Notes: generated by a model not told the origin, from the sequence alone. Positions 23,387 through 34,833 are shown, numbered from the stretch's first letter. The stretch is 64,000 bases of DNA from Phellopilus nigrolimitatus (GCA_021029095.1 JAJOHG010000008.1:620001-684000); one strand, 5' to 3'. Translations and numbers: made by a program.

Positions 23387-24783
23387 ATGGATTCCAACAC
23401 CACCACTGTCGAGCTCAGCCCCTACGAGGTTCCCAAGCTCGAAGCGAACCTCTACTATGCCGGCGTAGGTCCCAAGGGACGCGGGCCCAAGCTCATCTAC
23501 AGGACCTCTGAGGACGTATTCGAGGACCCTTCTGGCCCTGAGGCGTACAAGCGTCTCATGAGGGTCGTGTGCGTTCCAGACACTCACGATTTTGGTACGG
23601 ATGATGTTACGTGGGACGCGATTCGCGACCAGGTGCGTGGTCTTCTCGTTACGCAACAGTTTCTTTGCTCACGGTTCGTTTCTTAGGTTGTGGTGTTACT
23701 CGACAAGAAGAAGATCAAAGTCACGTCGGTCGATTTCGTTCGATTCACCTGGCTCAACAAACACGCTGACCGGGAGATCTCGGACGACGAGGACGACGAG
23801 GACGAGGACGATGCCAAGGAAGAGCAAGACTTCAACTACGACGATATCCCACGCATCCAGCCCGTCGAGTACGGAGACCGTCACTACACCAACCCGACTA
23901 TCTGGATCGGGGTCTTGCCTGACACTCTGACCGGTGCCGTTGCGCACGACTCCTCCATGGACATCCGTGCCTTCCTCGAATCGCTCCACGTCCAGAATAT
24001 CGACATTGCCTACCGTGAGTCACTCTACATGCCCGCTCATGGTCCAGCCCTTTTCCCCCCCGTCGAGGACGGTGACTCTCTCAAAGACGTCATCGACGAT
24101 GTCTCTGTCGCACTCAGTACTCCTATCGCCGGACGCAAGACGACTATGCAGGGCACTCTGGGCCCATATTTCCGCGTGGGTGACAAGCTCTACGCCATCA
24201 CAGTCCGTCACAACCTCTTCGTGCTTAATGGAGATAACGAAGAATATCACTACCACGGTGCGTTTTGACTTTGCCATCTTGAGAATCCAAGAGCTTCTCT
24301 GGCCTTGTTCCTTCGTTAGAGTCCGCGCCCAAGAAGGAGGTCATGGTCATGGGCGCGACCGCGTTCAAGAACTACCTGGCCTCCATCCAGGCCCTGATTG
24401 GCACGCTTATCTACACAGTCTCGAGTCTCGAGAAGAAGATTACGACGTTTAGGGACCGGGTGCAGGATGGAATCAACGTCGAGGAGTCGCAGAAGAAGCT
24501 GGACGAGCACGAGACCCAGCTGGCCAACACACGCGCCAAGATCGAGGATCTCAAGAACTTCTTCGTCAATATCAAGAAAAGGTGGAGCAAGGCCAAGGAG
24601 CGAGTTATTGGGTTCGTCCGCTGGGCTCCCTCCATTGGCGTTGGCGTCGCTCCTCATAGTTATACGCGTGATCTTTGCGTTATCGAGCTCGACAAGGAGA
24701 AGTTTAGGTCTATGATCGGAAACGTGTTGAGCCTTGGTGCGTTGCTAGTCAATCTCTACTAAATACCGCTGATCTCGGCTGTG

Positions 24784-24814
<31 letters not shown>

Positions 24815-25303
24815 GGTCCCGAACGTGACGACGACCCGTCTGACTTCAAGTACCCCGACAACGGGCTCCTTGCTCTCCGAGGCATGCTGACCGCCGACCA
24901 AGTCAACAACCCCACGAACCTAAACCTCCAGGGAGATCGCGTTCGTCGTGTTCTCAAGCGTGGCTTCACCACCAACACCACCGTCGGAACCCTCACCAAG
25001 TTTATGTCGTTCGTCCGCCAGTACTTCCAGACCGGCAACCGGGAGTCGCTCGAGGTCGCCATCCTCTCCCACGAGCAGGACTCGGGCACCTTCTCCAAAG
25101 GCGGCGACTCTGGATCGCTCATCGTCTCTACCATTGGCGAGTTTCTTGCCCTGCTCACAGGCGGTACCAACAAGGGAACGGACTCATCCGATATCACCTA
25201 CGCAACCCCCTTTGAGTGGGTCTGGGATCTCGTCAAGGCCGAGTTCCCTGGCGCCAACTTGTATTTCGACAACCTCGAAGAGTTCTTCGCCGACATGGCC
25301 TAG
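23387..25303 (+). CDS. Trypsin-fold (S1-like) protein with GDSGS motif, basidiomycete family
   Basis: The product starts MDSNTTTVELSPYEVPKLEA and has an acidic stretch of about 20 D/E residues near 23785-23830. A protease-like domain follows. LGPYFRVGDKLYAITVRHNL supplies a His, RDLCVIELDKEKF an Asp, and FSKGGDSGSLIVS the GDSGS nucleophile elbow, in the His-Asp-Ser order of chymotrypsin-like peptidases. A coiled-coil insert (EESQKKLDEHETQLANTR and NFFVNIKKR) lies between His and Asp. No signal peptide is seen, so the protein is probably intracellular. Four exons join in frame, and the last intron ends in a CT microsatellite. Peptidase activity is inferred from the triad only. Confidence 0.8.
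24787..24815 (+). repeat. (CT)n microsatellite serving as an intron polypyrimidine tract
   Basis: About 14 CT units run directly into the cag acceptor of the last intron of the GDSGS-protein gene. Confidence 0.9.
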
Positions 25304-25899
25304 GTTCGTCTCTTGTCTCCTTTTTTATCCTTGTTATACCCGTGACTTACGACCTTTTATGTCTAGGAACGGCAAGCGCGTCTCTCGTCTTTTGTTTTTT
25401 TGTGCGACTCCTTTCTCTCTTCTGTGTCCCCCACGCTCACTCACTACCATTAGTCTGTGAACTCCTTCCGCTGTTTTTGATGTTTTCTTTTTATCGATTG
25501 GACGGTTTCTTGGTGCAGACAAGGTGCTTTTGACCGTTGGGCGGCTGAAAAGGTTCGTCTGCCGTCTTTTTGTCTTGTTCTTTCGCCTTGATGGTTGACG
25601 AGCGTCGACAGCCTGGGCATTGGCGAGCCGTTTCCACAGAGGAAGAAAGGGAGTGTCACGAACATCCAGACTACAAAGCAACAGTCCGACTCGAGCTACT
25701 TTGCCCCATTAACTTTTGAAATACCGTGCGTGCCTTTCCCTGTTTTTTATTTCTCTATGAATGCGGTTCTCGGTAGAGTCGGCAAGGCCGACCCGTTCCA
25801 AGTAGAATACAATATTGGCTGTTTACTAAATTTGGCAATAATATGAATACCAAATAGGGTATAAAAAGCTTAAAATGTATATGTATTTGCTTGAAACTT
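25304..25899. other. 3' flank of the GDSGS gene, no gene seen
   Basis: T/C-rich sequence after the stop probably contains the 3' UTR. Short frames on either strand lack any family resemblance. Confidence 0.4.
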
Positions 25900-25919
25900 T
25901 AATATGTGTTCAATAATGC

Positions 25920-26098
25920 TGTATGCCGTATTTACGGCCGTATGCGACCGTATTCTACGGGTATAATACGGGTACGGACCGTGCAATACGGTGCCGTATT
26001 TTTCTCTTGCTGTTGTCCATACGATACGGTCCGTAACCGTATACGGTACGGCCGTAAACCGTAATTACGGTTACGGTGCGGAGCCCTAGCCCAGGGCT
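25920..26098. repeat. Degenerate transposon end rich in CCGTA/TACGG repeats
   Basis: A dense cluster of short palindromic TACGG/CCGTA motifs ends at gcggagccctagcccagggc. The cluster and a CAGGGCT-type terminus (read on the minus strand) look like the subterminal and terminal repeat of a hAT-like DNA element. No partner end was found in the window, so it is called a solo remnant. Confidence 0.5.
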
Positions 26099-26342
26099 GT
26101 GGTCTTAACCAGTCTCGGACATGTTGACGATGAGTGACGAGTCATTTTTCAACGCTGACATATCATCTAACCATATCGACGAATCACCAGTTGATGCTAC
26201 TGCGTTTTACGTCCGCAAAATGGCGACGCGGACTAAGGATATGCGTCGTGCAAGGAGGAGAGTAGTGATTCTAAGTGAAGACAGGGTATTCTTGGTTGGC
26301 ACGTGCTCTACGCTGAATATCCGATGTGTAGTGACCAAACAA

Positions 26343-26359
26343 CGCGTCGCGTCGCGTCG
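26343..26359. promoter_or_regulatory. CGCGTC repeat with ACGCGT core upstream of E(z)-like gene 1
   Basis: This 17-mer is identical to the one at 8141-8157, 79 bp upstream of the start codon at 26438. It is preceded by aa, giving one perfect ACGCGT (26342-26347). A role as an MBF-type cell-cycle site is inferred. Confidence 0.4.
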
Positions 26360-26437
26360 TGTCAAACACCACAACCACTACCAACCTTGTTCTTTCCCGC
26401 TCATGACCGCTCAGTCCTGGACTCATTGTTATCCTTG

Positions 26438-29262
26438 ATGTCTGAATTGGATGAAGACGGCACTCGGGCATCCGTCGCATCTCTCGCCTCTTCAGTCTAC
26501 GAAGATGTATGGGAGGAGTTTTATTCGTGGGACAAAACTTACTCTGAATCTGTTATTCGGTCTCTTCAACATGATGGAAATCTTGTTGTCCAAAATAACA
26601 CTGTGGAACGTGATATATACACACCACGGTCTTTCACCCACAACTGGGAAACATTAGATTCCGAGCAATGTAAATGGGTATATGCGCCAGAGAAGATCAC
26701 TGTCGGAAGAAATAATTCAACAAAAGGCGATGGTACTTTCATAGAGTTCGCCATAGCAAGTCTAGAAGCTCCAAACTTGACTCCTTTACCGGCGTATGAG
26801 TCCTGTACTCCTATGAATCGGAGTTGCTTCGCCGGAGATGATTCTGACGATATGCCCTTCATCCCTTTCCCCGACGATGCAGCTTTCAACTTAGACGAGT
26901 ACCAAGACCAGCACAAGTCACTTGAATGGCAATCTCGAGTTCTGAATGCGGATCGTACGTGGACTTTGTTACGTACGCCTTCTCTTTTTATTGCTGACAG
27001 TGCATAGTCGAAGCTATCCTGCTGGAAACCATTAAAAGACTGCACTGGAATCATGACATCCCAATTGCGAGCATTGAGGATACTTCTGTTCTTCCAGATA
27101 TACGCTTGTCGAAGCTAGGGGAGAGGTACGTCCTGTCAGTCGAAATCAAACACTCCTCATACTTTTGGTAGGGACCTTCTGCAATGGCAAGTGTTTCCTG
27201 TAAAACACAGCGAAATTCCAAAACACCCTTTACTTCCGGATCACTCGGACATCCTTGCACGACTTGAAAGTACAGTGAATGTATTCTGTCCGAATTTAAA
27301 CTGTATTGAAGCATTCTGTAGCGCCCACGGTGAGTGGTCGACCCTCATCTCTTTCTTATCGATAGCGATTTAGAGGCCTGGTTTCCGGAACAGAAACGAA
27401 TCCTGGAATGGGGCCTCCTGCCCGTGCATCGATAAATGAAAAATTGAGCGGAACGTCAGGACCATGCGGACTGGACTGCCATATGCTCGCAGAACATCGT
27501 TTTAGTCCAGACGAGGTACGTACTCAGTATGGAGGGCTGTACTTTACTCGGCTCATAACCTGCTGTAGAAGAACATGCCAGATGACTTCCTAATACAGGA
27601 GACCGCATCCACGATCCTGTCCGTTTTACCAGACCTCACGACTTGCCGGCTGGCCGTCGCTTGCCGTCGCACCTGTACAGAAGTGCTTCCTCGTGTTTAC
27701 AATTAGAAAGCCGCGTTTTATTGAACAAATTGTCAAGATGTTTGCTATACGCCGAAAGCTGTCTTCGGAAGACGAGCTACCGCGCGACGATAATACAAAA
27801 GTCGAGTCTGAAGACCCAATTGAAATACGCAAGTGAATGCAGTTCCTTACGATTATCTCTGTAGCTGACTAGCAACCGACTTCCAGTTGAACATTTTGCT
27901 CTGACATATACTCCGTGAGTTGAGCGTGGATACAAAACACGTTCCGAATGCGCTCAAACGAGATTTTCCAGTGACGATCCTTGCAACCACGCCGGACCAT
28001 GTGACGGTGCGGCTAACTGCCCTTGCTATTTGAACAAGACCTACTGTGAGAAGAGCTGCCGGTGCTCTCCCAGATGTGAGCTTCGTTTCGCCATTTTTTA
28101 GTTCATTTGACTTGTAAGACGTGCGCTAAAACGCTCATCAACGCTTACAGGTCGACGTAAATATCGCGGTTGTAGTTGCAAAATCTCAAAGTTGCATGTA
28201 TGTACGAGCGACAAATGCCCTTGTGCGCGCGCCGGAAGAGAATGTGACCCTGAAGTCTGCGGGTCCTGCAAACCATCGTGTGTTCCCAAAACTTTACTAT
28301 ACTTCATATATGCCTTAATTTCAGTCTCCTTTTTCTTCCCTCTCTCTTCTCAGAGGTGAGATATACGCGTTCGTCTATAGAAGAAACGTCATACAGATTT
28401 TGCAGAAGCGCATGGCTTTTATCCTTGTCGGAACTCTCAGATCCAGTGTGGAAAGCGAAAAGCAAGTCCATCATTCTTTGTCTCCAACTAAACTGATTTT
28501 CGCATCAGGAAACAATAGTCAGACATGGTGAATATGGTTTGGGCCTGTTCGCTGCCGAAAAGATATTCGAGCACGATCTTATTGTCGGTAAGCATTGACT
28601 TGCTGCACTACATCTCAGACAGAACTGATGTCCCCTTAGAATACGTTGGAGAGATCATCTTCGAGCCAACGGTAGAAAGCCGAGAGTGCGTTCGTCCGCC
28701 TTATTCATTTGTCCGACTTCTACTTATCAACGCGATACTCTACCCTCGCTCATTAACCTTCTTATCCGAAAGCTACATATGGTTATACCGCAAGCGAAAT
28801 TACCTTTTTTCTCTCAATACGCTGGTGTCGATCGACGCCTCGCCTCTGGGTAATGAAGCGCGGTTCATCAACCACGGGAAGATGAAAAAGGCAAACTGCG
28901 AAGCCCTATGTCAGTGACAGAGTTGTGAAAATTATCGGCGGCCATTTTGACTGAGCTGACGCACGGTGCGTGCACTTTTAGGTCGTCTCGTCAACGGCGA
29001 GCAGCGTATAGGAATATTTGCCAGTACGTCAGCTCACCCCGGATTTTCGTGTCGAAGAGTTTGATGGATGACGACAACGCTGATCTTTGCTCTTTCTTCG
29101 TCAGCAAAACACATAAAGGCAGGGACGGAGCTTCTTCTCAACTACGGCGATTACTTCTTTGTAGATTCAGATCTTAAAGGGAAGCCGGTGTCTGAGTTCT
29201 CTAAGTCGAGGCTCTCGATGGGGAAGTCGGAAGTGCTGGGGAAAAAAGCACTGCGGTCTTGA
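26438..29262 (+). CDS. E(z)/EZH2-like histone methyltransferase with CXC and SET domains (copy 1)
   Basis: E(z) proteins are the catalytic subunits of PRC2, methylating histone H3 lysine 27. The N-terminus has SVYEDVWEEFYSWDKTY, shared in pattern with copy 2. A CPNLNCIEAFCSAH block and a TTCRLAVACRRTC block precede the Cys-rich CXC domain (CNHAGPCDGAANCPCYLNKT; RGCSCKISKLHVCTSDKCPC; GRECDPEVCGSC). The pre-SET exon gives CRNSQIQCGKRK. The SET domain has YGLGLFAAEKIFEHDLIV, EYVGEIIFEP, RNYLFSLN, ARFINHGKMKKANC, RIGIFA and AGTELLLNYGDYFF. Roughly a dozen short introns are needed, and nearly all joins keep frame. The one before the CXC near 27965 is unresolved. The usual NHS is NHG here. Nuclear H3K27 activity is inferred. 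Confidence 0.85.
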
Positions 29263-29661
29263 TGATTACTTGTTGTTCGTTTAAGTTATGTTTATGCCCT
29301 TTGCTATGTCCGTACGCATGAGAATCATTTTTGTGGGACCCAACGAGATATCAAGGACATCAGAAACTCATGTAAGAGCCAGTTTCCGAGGATCAGAACT
29401 CGCCATTCGATCGCAGAGGAAAACATCAGGTTGACTGCAAAAGATCAGCCGTTGTTACACACACTTTTGCGTTCATTCGCGTTCATTCGCGTTCATACAG
29501 TTTGACGAGCGGGTGCGAGAGCGATAGCAACGGTCGAATTCATATCCTAAAGAAAAACAGTATGTGCGCGAGTCTGTGGCCACCAGGGCCGTATTAGAAA
29601 CAACGAATAAAGATACACCCAATGATGTTACAGCCAGCCGGATTCTAGAGTTTGGTTTTCT
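29263..29661. other. Spacer between convergent E(z)-like 1 and HAP3
   Basis: The two genes end toward each other. The spacer holds a small direct repeat gcgttcattcgcgttcat near 29470-29500 and otherwise nothing recognisable. Confidence 0.4.
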
Positions 29662-30324
29662 TTAATCGTCGTCGACATCCACAATGTCTGCTGCGCGGTT
29701 CGCTGCAGTGGTCGATTGATGCTGCATGAAGGACATTCAGCTTTAATCATTCATGGGCTCAAGAGTCAAACGGGTCAATGGGATAAAACGCAATATATCC
29801 GTCGTGCACAGAGCCTAGAAGTGAAGTTTGAACGCACACTCACCTGGCGCAGTTTCGCGAGGTGTATCTTGAGCGTCTCCGCGTAGTTTTCGAAGCCGAG
29901 GCTGATCATGGCGTACAGGATATCCTCGCCGCCTATCGTCTTGCGCTTCTCCATCTGGCACTTCTCGGCGGCCTCGCTCGTGATGAAGCTGATGAACTCG
30001 CTCACGCACTCCTGCACGCACTCCTTCGCGTCCTTCGCAATCTTCGCCGTCGGCGGCACGCTCCCCTTCATGATACGCGCGACATTTGCAATCTGTGTGT
30101 ATTGTTCGTGTAGCATATTCATAAATGGAGTAAATTATGAGTCGGCCCGTGGAGTGGGCCAAGAAAAGAGGACGCACGGGGAGGTAGCGGTCCTGCTCGC
30201 GGTACTCACCGACCTCGTGGTCTTCGATAGCCTTGGGCTCGGGTACGTCTTCCGGAGCATCTGGAACGGCGGCACCATCTGCTGAGGGCCCGGGTGCTAT
30301 GTTCGCAGGTGTAATTTCGGACAT
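29662..30324 (-). CDS. HAP3: CCAAT-binding factor subunit B (HAP3/NF-YB)
   Basis: Histone-fold subunit of the heterotrimeric CCAAT-box transcription factor, pairing with HAP5/NF-YC. Exon 1 encodes an acidic leader ending YREQDRYLP. After an 85-nt intron come [40 protein letters not shown] and [20 protein letters not shown], the complete NF-YB histone fold. A third exon joins LAKLRQ to [19 protein letters not shown] and a stop at 29662, giving a short acidic tail. Reading through the second intron instead gives an alternative stop at 29775, which looks less natural. About 145 residues is a small but complete member. Confidence 0.92.
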
Positions 30325-30427
30325 GGTTGTTCACGGGCACGAGTATACGTGCGTCGTTAGCTGCAACCACAAATGGCCTTAGACCGTACATGTAATGCCA
30401 AATCGGGATATGAGTAATCATGAGGCG

Positions 30428-30445
30428 ACGCGTTCTGCGACGCGT
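30428..30445. promoter_or_regulatory. Paired ACGCGT (MCB-like) hexamers upstream of HAP3
   Basis: Two perfect ACGCGT hexamers at 30428-30433 and 30440-30445 lie about 105-120 bp upstream of the HAP3 start (minus strand), spaced 12 bp start to start. The motif is the MBF core known from fungal G1/S genes. Function here is inferred. Confidence 0.4.
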
Positions 30446-30652
30446 CTCGGCAGACACGTCACGATCTTTTAAATCACTTCGAGGAGATCCGAAGACTGTG
30501 CATTGCAGGGTATACAAAATCATATGACGACAAGAATGAGGATAGGAAGAAACCCGGGGCTCTAGGTACACAAGAGCGATATTCAACAAAAGAGTAAGCT
30601 CCGCAAAATAATAGAGAAAAAAATACATAAATCCAGGATCAATAACTGTCAT

Positions 30653-32038
30653 TCAGTCCTCACCGCGACGCGCAAGGAAAGCACCGCTGTTCGTCGTACC
30701 CATGCTGTTCGTCCTCCTCACGCCACCGAAGCCAATGCTCGGGAATTTATTTGTCTCCTGCGGGATCTCGTCGAAAGCTATCGGGCCGGGAGGCAACATG
30801 CCGGGCGCTTGGGAGGAATTGTGCTCGACAATGTACGGCTCAGAGGGAGCGAAACGCCTCGAAAAGGATGTATCGATTGGTGACTCGACAGACTGCAGTG
30901 ATGCGGACTGCGAGGTCGGGGAGCTTGACTTCTTCCCGGCGGACTGAGATCCCGACGACCGCTTTTTCCGGCGCGGGGCTTCGGAGAACGGGCCAACGGT
31001 AGCGACTGGGCTCAGAGCTTGGAAGCCTCTTGCCGAACTCAATAAAGAGGGGGACGGCAAAGGAGGGCCACGCGAGAGGTACTGATGGGTGTACTGAGAA
31101 GAACCCGCATTCGAGTGAGACGCAGATGTCTGCGACTGAGACTGCGTGCGCGAGCGCGAGCTGTCTGACCCGCGAGATCGCGTCTTGCGCGCGTAGGCCT
31201 CACCACCAAAGTCTGCCTCTCCGACCGCGGCGTCGTCGCCACAGACAACAGGAGGGATCGCGCCGCCGATGTATGGCCCAAACTCCTCCACAGGGGCATT
31301 CGGAACAGTAGGCGAGCTCATTACCGACTCTGAGACTGCGCTGAACGGCGAGCGCAGCTGCCCACTTCCGGGAAAGCCCTCGAACTCTTCGCCGTCCATG
31401 TTCATACCTGCACCATTCTGCAGAGCCTCCGCGACCCTCTTCAACTCGCGCCGCTCACGGCGGCGACGGCGTCTCTCCTCCTTTTCCTCCCGCTCCTCGC
31501 GGCGACGCTGTTCCTCCGCCTCATGCAAGAAGGCCTCGTGTGCTGCACGTGCTGCTATGTCCTGGGCTGAGAGCTGCGAGATAGCTGCAGCGTCAAGGGG
31601 CGAAGCATCGGAGTCAAATGCGGATATCGATGAGGACGAGTGCGCCGAGGAGAGGCGCCCGAGGCGCTGCCGACGCGCTGACAACGTGACGGGCTCGTCG
31701 TCCTCAGACTCAGAAAGGTGAATGGGCCGACGTCCGAAAAGGTCATATCCAAAGAGTCGTATACTCTTTTTCGGTCCGCGCTTCTTCTTTTTCTTCCGTC
31801 GACCATCTGCACCTTCGTGACCGATGTTCGAATGGAGGGACATGGTCTCCGCATCAACATCCATCTCGACATCGCCAAGCAGCCCCTCGAGCTCGTCGTA
31901 ATGCGATGCGCCTCTCCGCGCACTCCTGCCTTCGTTCTCGTTCGCAGAGTCGCCTGGGTCCTGCTGGGTAGAGGCAAAGCATGGCAGACATGTGCTGACC
32001 GTGGCGCGTACGCTGTCAGTCCAGGAGAAAGAATCCAT
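30653..32038 (-). CDS. Unrecognised intronless basic/acidic protein with coiled coil
   Basis: This is a single uninterrupted frame of 461 codons, unusual among these intron-rich neighbours. The N-terminus MDSFSWTDSVRATVSTCLPC has a CLPCF pair that could be lipidated. Then follow an acidic segment, a Lys-rich RRKKKKKRGPKKS and a conserved-looking IRLFGYDLFGRRPIHLSESE. A predicted helix or coiled coil of EEQRRREEREEKEERRRRRR type comes next. The second half is Ser/Pro-rich, with a basic PRRKKRSSGSQSAGKKSSS patch. The composition suggests a partly disordered scaffold or nuclear protein. No enzyme domain is seen. Start at 32038 and stop at 30653 are unambiguous. Confidence 0.8.
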   Translation of the reverse strand: MDSFSWTDSVRATVSTCLPCFASTQQDPGDSANENEGRSARRGASHYDELEGLLGDVEMDVDAETMSLHSNIGHEGADGRRKKKKKRGPKKSIRLFGYDLFGRRPIHLSESEDDEPVTLSARRQRLGRLSSAHSSSSISAFDSDASPLDAAAISQLSAQDIAARAAHEAFLHEAEEQRRREEREEKEERRRRRRERRELKRVAEALQNGAGMNMDGEEFEGFPGSGQLRSPFSAVSESVMSSPTVPNAPVEEFGPYIGGAIPPVVCGDDAAVGEADFGGEAYARKTRSRGSDSSRSRTQSQSQTSASHSNAGSSQYTHQYLSRGPPLPSPSLLSSARGFQALSPVATVGPFSEAPRRKKRSSGSQSAGKKSSSPTSQSASLQSVESPIDTSFSRRFAPSEPYIVEHNSSQAPGMLPPGPIAFDEIPQETNKFPSIGFGGVRRTNSMGTTNSGAFLARRGED

Positions 32039-32334
32039 TTAGGTGCCGAACGAGATGAGATGTGGCCTTTGACACGTCTGTTGACGTTCGCTCTTTTAAA
32101 GACAAGTTTGATCAACGCTGGCCTGTCAGACGGCGTCCAGATCTTCAGAGCTCGTGGCGGTCTGGAAGAAAGATAGAAAAGCACACGAAATCCAAGTTGA
32201 ACTTGAAAGCCTCCTCCCAGTCGCCTGATTCCGGACACAATGATTCATTCACGTGTAATGGAGAGAAACCCGGAAAAGGAAGCATTGCTGTTTACAGAAA
32301 TTGAATGATCTGCATGTTATCCCGCTGGTGGCGG

Positions 32335-32382
32335 CGCGTCGGCAACAGCGACGACAACCACGACAACCACGACAACCACGAG
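32335..32382. repeat. Short CGACAACCA tandem repeat
   Basis: Units of cgacaacca repeat about four times between the intronless gene and EXO70, upstream of the EXO70 start at 32469. Confidence 0.7.
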
Positions 32383-32468
32383 AGCGTATACACGGCACAA
32401 CTTTTGCTTGCGATTACTTGCAAATCTCGTTGATTCTTTGACTTCTAGATTTACTGTATATATCCCAA

Positions 32469-34833
32469 ATGGAGGACGAAGCGGCTGAGATCGAGCTGGT
32501 GCGAGCAAGATCTCAGCAACCGTCAGCACATACTAACCTCGCAATAAAAAGCTAGAACAAAACCTCAACAAAACGCGTCAAATATCTCAGCGGATGATCT
32601 CAATCCTTACGAGCTTCGATACGAGGCTCGTCAAGCTGGAGAAATCGATTCTACCGCTGCACAATTCCACACAACTATTGAACAGGAGAGCTGCAAGTTA
32701 GGCTGTCGCTCTTGACCGGATTGGATGTTTCTGACGCGTATGCAGATATTGAAGGGACGCTACAGGTCATTGATGAGGTGGCGTCCAGCCAGCAAGGTCT
32801 TGCAGTGGAGGAGGCACTCATTCTTCGAGGGTATGAAAAGCAAACGTGTTTACCTTTCGTTCTACTGAAATCTGAGTGTTTTCAGTCCTCAAGCGACTCA
32901 GCTAAACGCATATATCGATGCATTGGAACGAATTAATGCGAGTATCGCCTTTAAAGGCACTTCGGGAGATTCAGGGGATTCAGTGCGTTACTCTGGGTTC
33001 CTAATGTAAAGGTATACTAAGTAACCTCCATGGCAGGCGCGTCTTGTCGAAGCTGGCGCGAAGAAACTCGCTCAACTCTACACCAAACTTGTGGCAGAAG
33101 CGTCGTCGGGAACGCCTCCCGCACGTTCTTCCTTTGATACCGATCCAAGTGTTATTCTGGTGCCTTTTCCAGAGGACATTGTCAAAATGCTTAATCCGCT
33201 CGTATCATTCATCCGCACGCTCCCACTTCCCGCAACACATCCATCTCATCCTGCTGCGATTTCCATCCAGACTGCACTTACTGACGCGCAGAGAGGGTAC
33301 GCGGATATGCGTGGCACGTGGATACGGAGGTGCCTCGAGTCGGACGCTAAACGGGTTGTAGAAGGACACGGAGATGGCTATGCTAGCGGAAAGGACATAG
33401 ATGCAGCAACGGCGGGGATAAGAGAGGGTCAGGAATTTGGTATCTGGGTTGAGGGAGTAATAGACGTTGCTGAGGCTTGTACACTTTCTTTTTTCAGATT
33501 TGTCCATTCTGACAGACATTTTAGAACGAGTACAACCTTCTCGCAAGGCTCGCACTCCTGCCCTCGACCCCCCAGCTCACAGGCGCCTATGCCTCCCTGA
33601 TCACTCCCCTCCTTACTCTCCTCTCGTCTTCTCTCGGGCAGCTCACCATGCGCGTGAAGCGTGCGCTCCAGCGCAACACGTTTCTCGCGCTCTCCGCACA
33701 TTCGCATCTTGCGGGCGCCGACGTCATGGGCCGCTGGGACGAAACTGTCAAGCGGCGCGCAAGTGGCTCGACGGCGAACGTGAATGTTCTAAAAGAGGGC
33801 GTACATAGCCTGCGCGCCGTGTGCCTGCGCAGCTTCCCTGAGTTTCTCGTCGACATCAAATCGGCTGCAGTACCGAGTGCTGGTGGGGAAGTGGGCACGG
33901 ACGTTGCTGAGATTACAGAAACAGTGGGTCTCCCCTTTATTATCGCTGAACTAAGGAAACTCACAGCGAATTCAGGTTCTTAAATATATGAAAGCCATTC
34001 CCGCGGTTCAGATCGCGGTCGGAACTTCACTCCTTACACTCGGTGACGGTAACTGGAAAATGGGTGAAGGTGTCCAGGTCTCGAAAGGACCCAAACTCGG
34101 AGAGGGCGATGAGAGCGTCATTATCGAACATTATTTCTGTAAGTCATTTCAACATACGTCGACCTCTTCTGACAAGCGCGGTTCAGACGACATCATCATG
34201 ACTACCCTCTCCACACTGACAACGCTTTCGCGCTCCGCCCGTAGACCCGCATACGGTGCCATCTTCCTTCTGAATAACGTCTCCTATTTCCTTTCTGCGC
34301 TGCTCTTCTCCCCGAGCGACTCAGCCGTGCCCGTCGAGGCGCTGCTCGCTCCGCCCGCGCGGAACGCGCTGCAGTCCGGCTTTCGCACTGCGAAAGCTGG
34401 CTACTTCGACGCGAACTTCTCGCCGCTGCTGCAGGCGCTCGGCGACGGGCCCGGCGCAGGCGGCGGCAGCGGCAAGGCGGGCGTGAAGGAGAAATTCACG
34501 CGCTTCTTTGAGCTGTTTGACGATATCGTCGAACGCCACCGCATTGTGCGCGTGCTGCCCGATGATGAGCAGAACCGCGAGTCGCTGGCGGAGGAGGCGG
34601 TGAAGCTTGTCATCCCGAGCTTGCAAAGGTTCATACAAAAGAATAAAGATTTCAGTAAAAGTAAGTCTCTTCTGTGATATAACGACTCTTATACTAAAGA
34701 ATGGTTCTATGCAGACCCGCAGAAGTGTAAGTTCTTATGAATACTTCTGACTATCAACCCTCAGTGACCCGCTTCGACAGATATCAAAATTTCCCCCGAT
34801 GACGTAGAGAAGCAGATAAGGAAACTTTACTGA
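32469..34833 (+). CDS. EXO70: Exocyst complex subunit Exo70
   Basis: Tethers secretory vesicles to the plasma membrane and binds phosphoinositides and Rho GTPases. A short first exon MEDEAAEIEL splices to LEQNLNKTRQISQRMISILT and SFDTRLVKLEKSILPLHNST, the classic Exo70 N-terminal coiled coil. Further blocks are GLAVEEALILRGPQ, LSAHSHLAGADVMGRWDETV, the AIFLLNNVSYFLSALLFSP helix and FTRFFELFDDIVERHRI. The C-terminus ends ISPDDVEKQIRKLY after two very short 3' exons. About eight exons keep frame throughout. The C-terminal domain has an extra Gly-rich loop (GDGPGAGGGSGKAG). The product is about 620 residues, the usual fungal length. Confidence 0.93.

Noticed and set aside
27700..27900. E(z)-like gene 1 as a pseudogene because of stops in this region
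   Set aside because: The stops fall in introns: a GT...AG intron of about 54 nt after the TTCRLAVACRRTC block and another before the CXC domain restore an open frame; CXC and SET are intact.
29460..29500. CRISPR-like or satellite array at gcgttcattcgcgttcat
   Set aside because: Only two to three short units with no spacers; a minor tandem repeat in a eukaryote.
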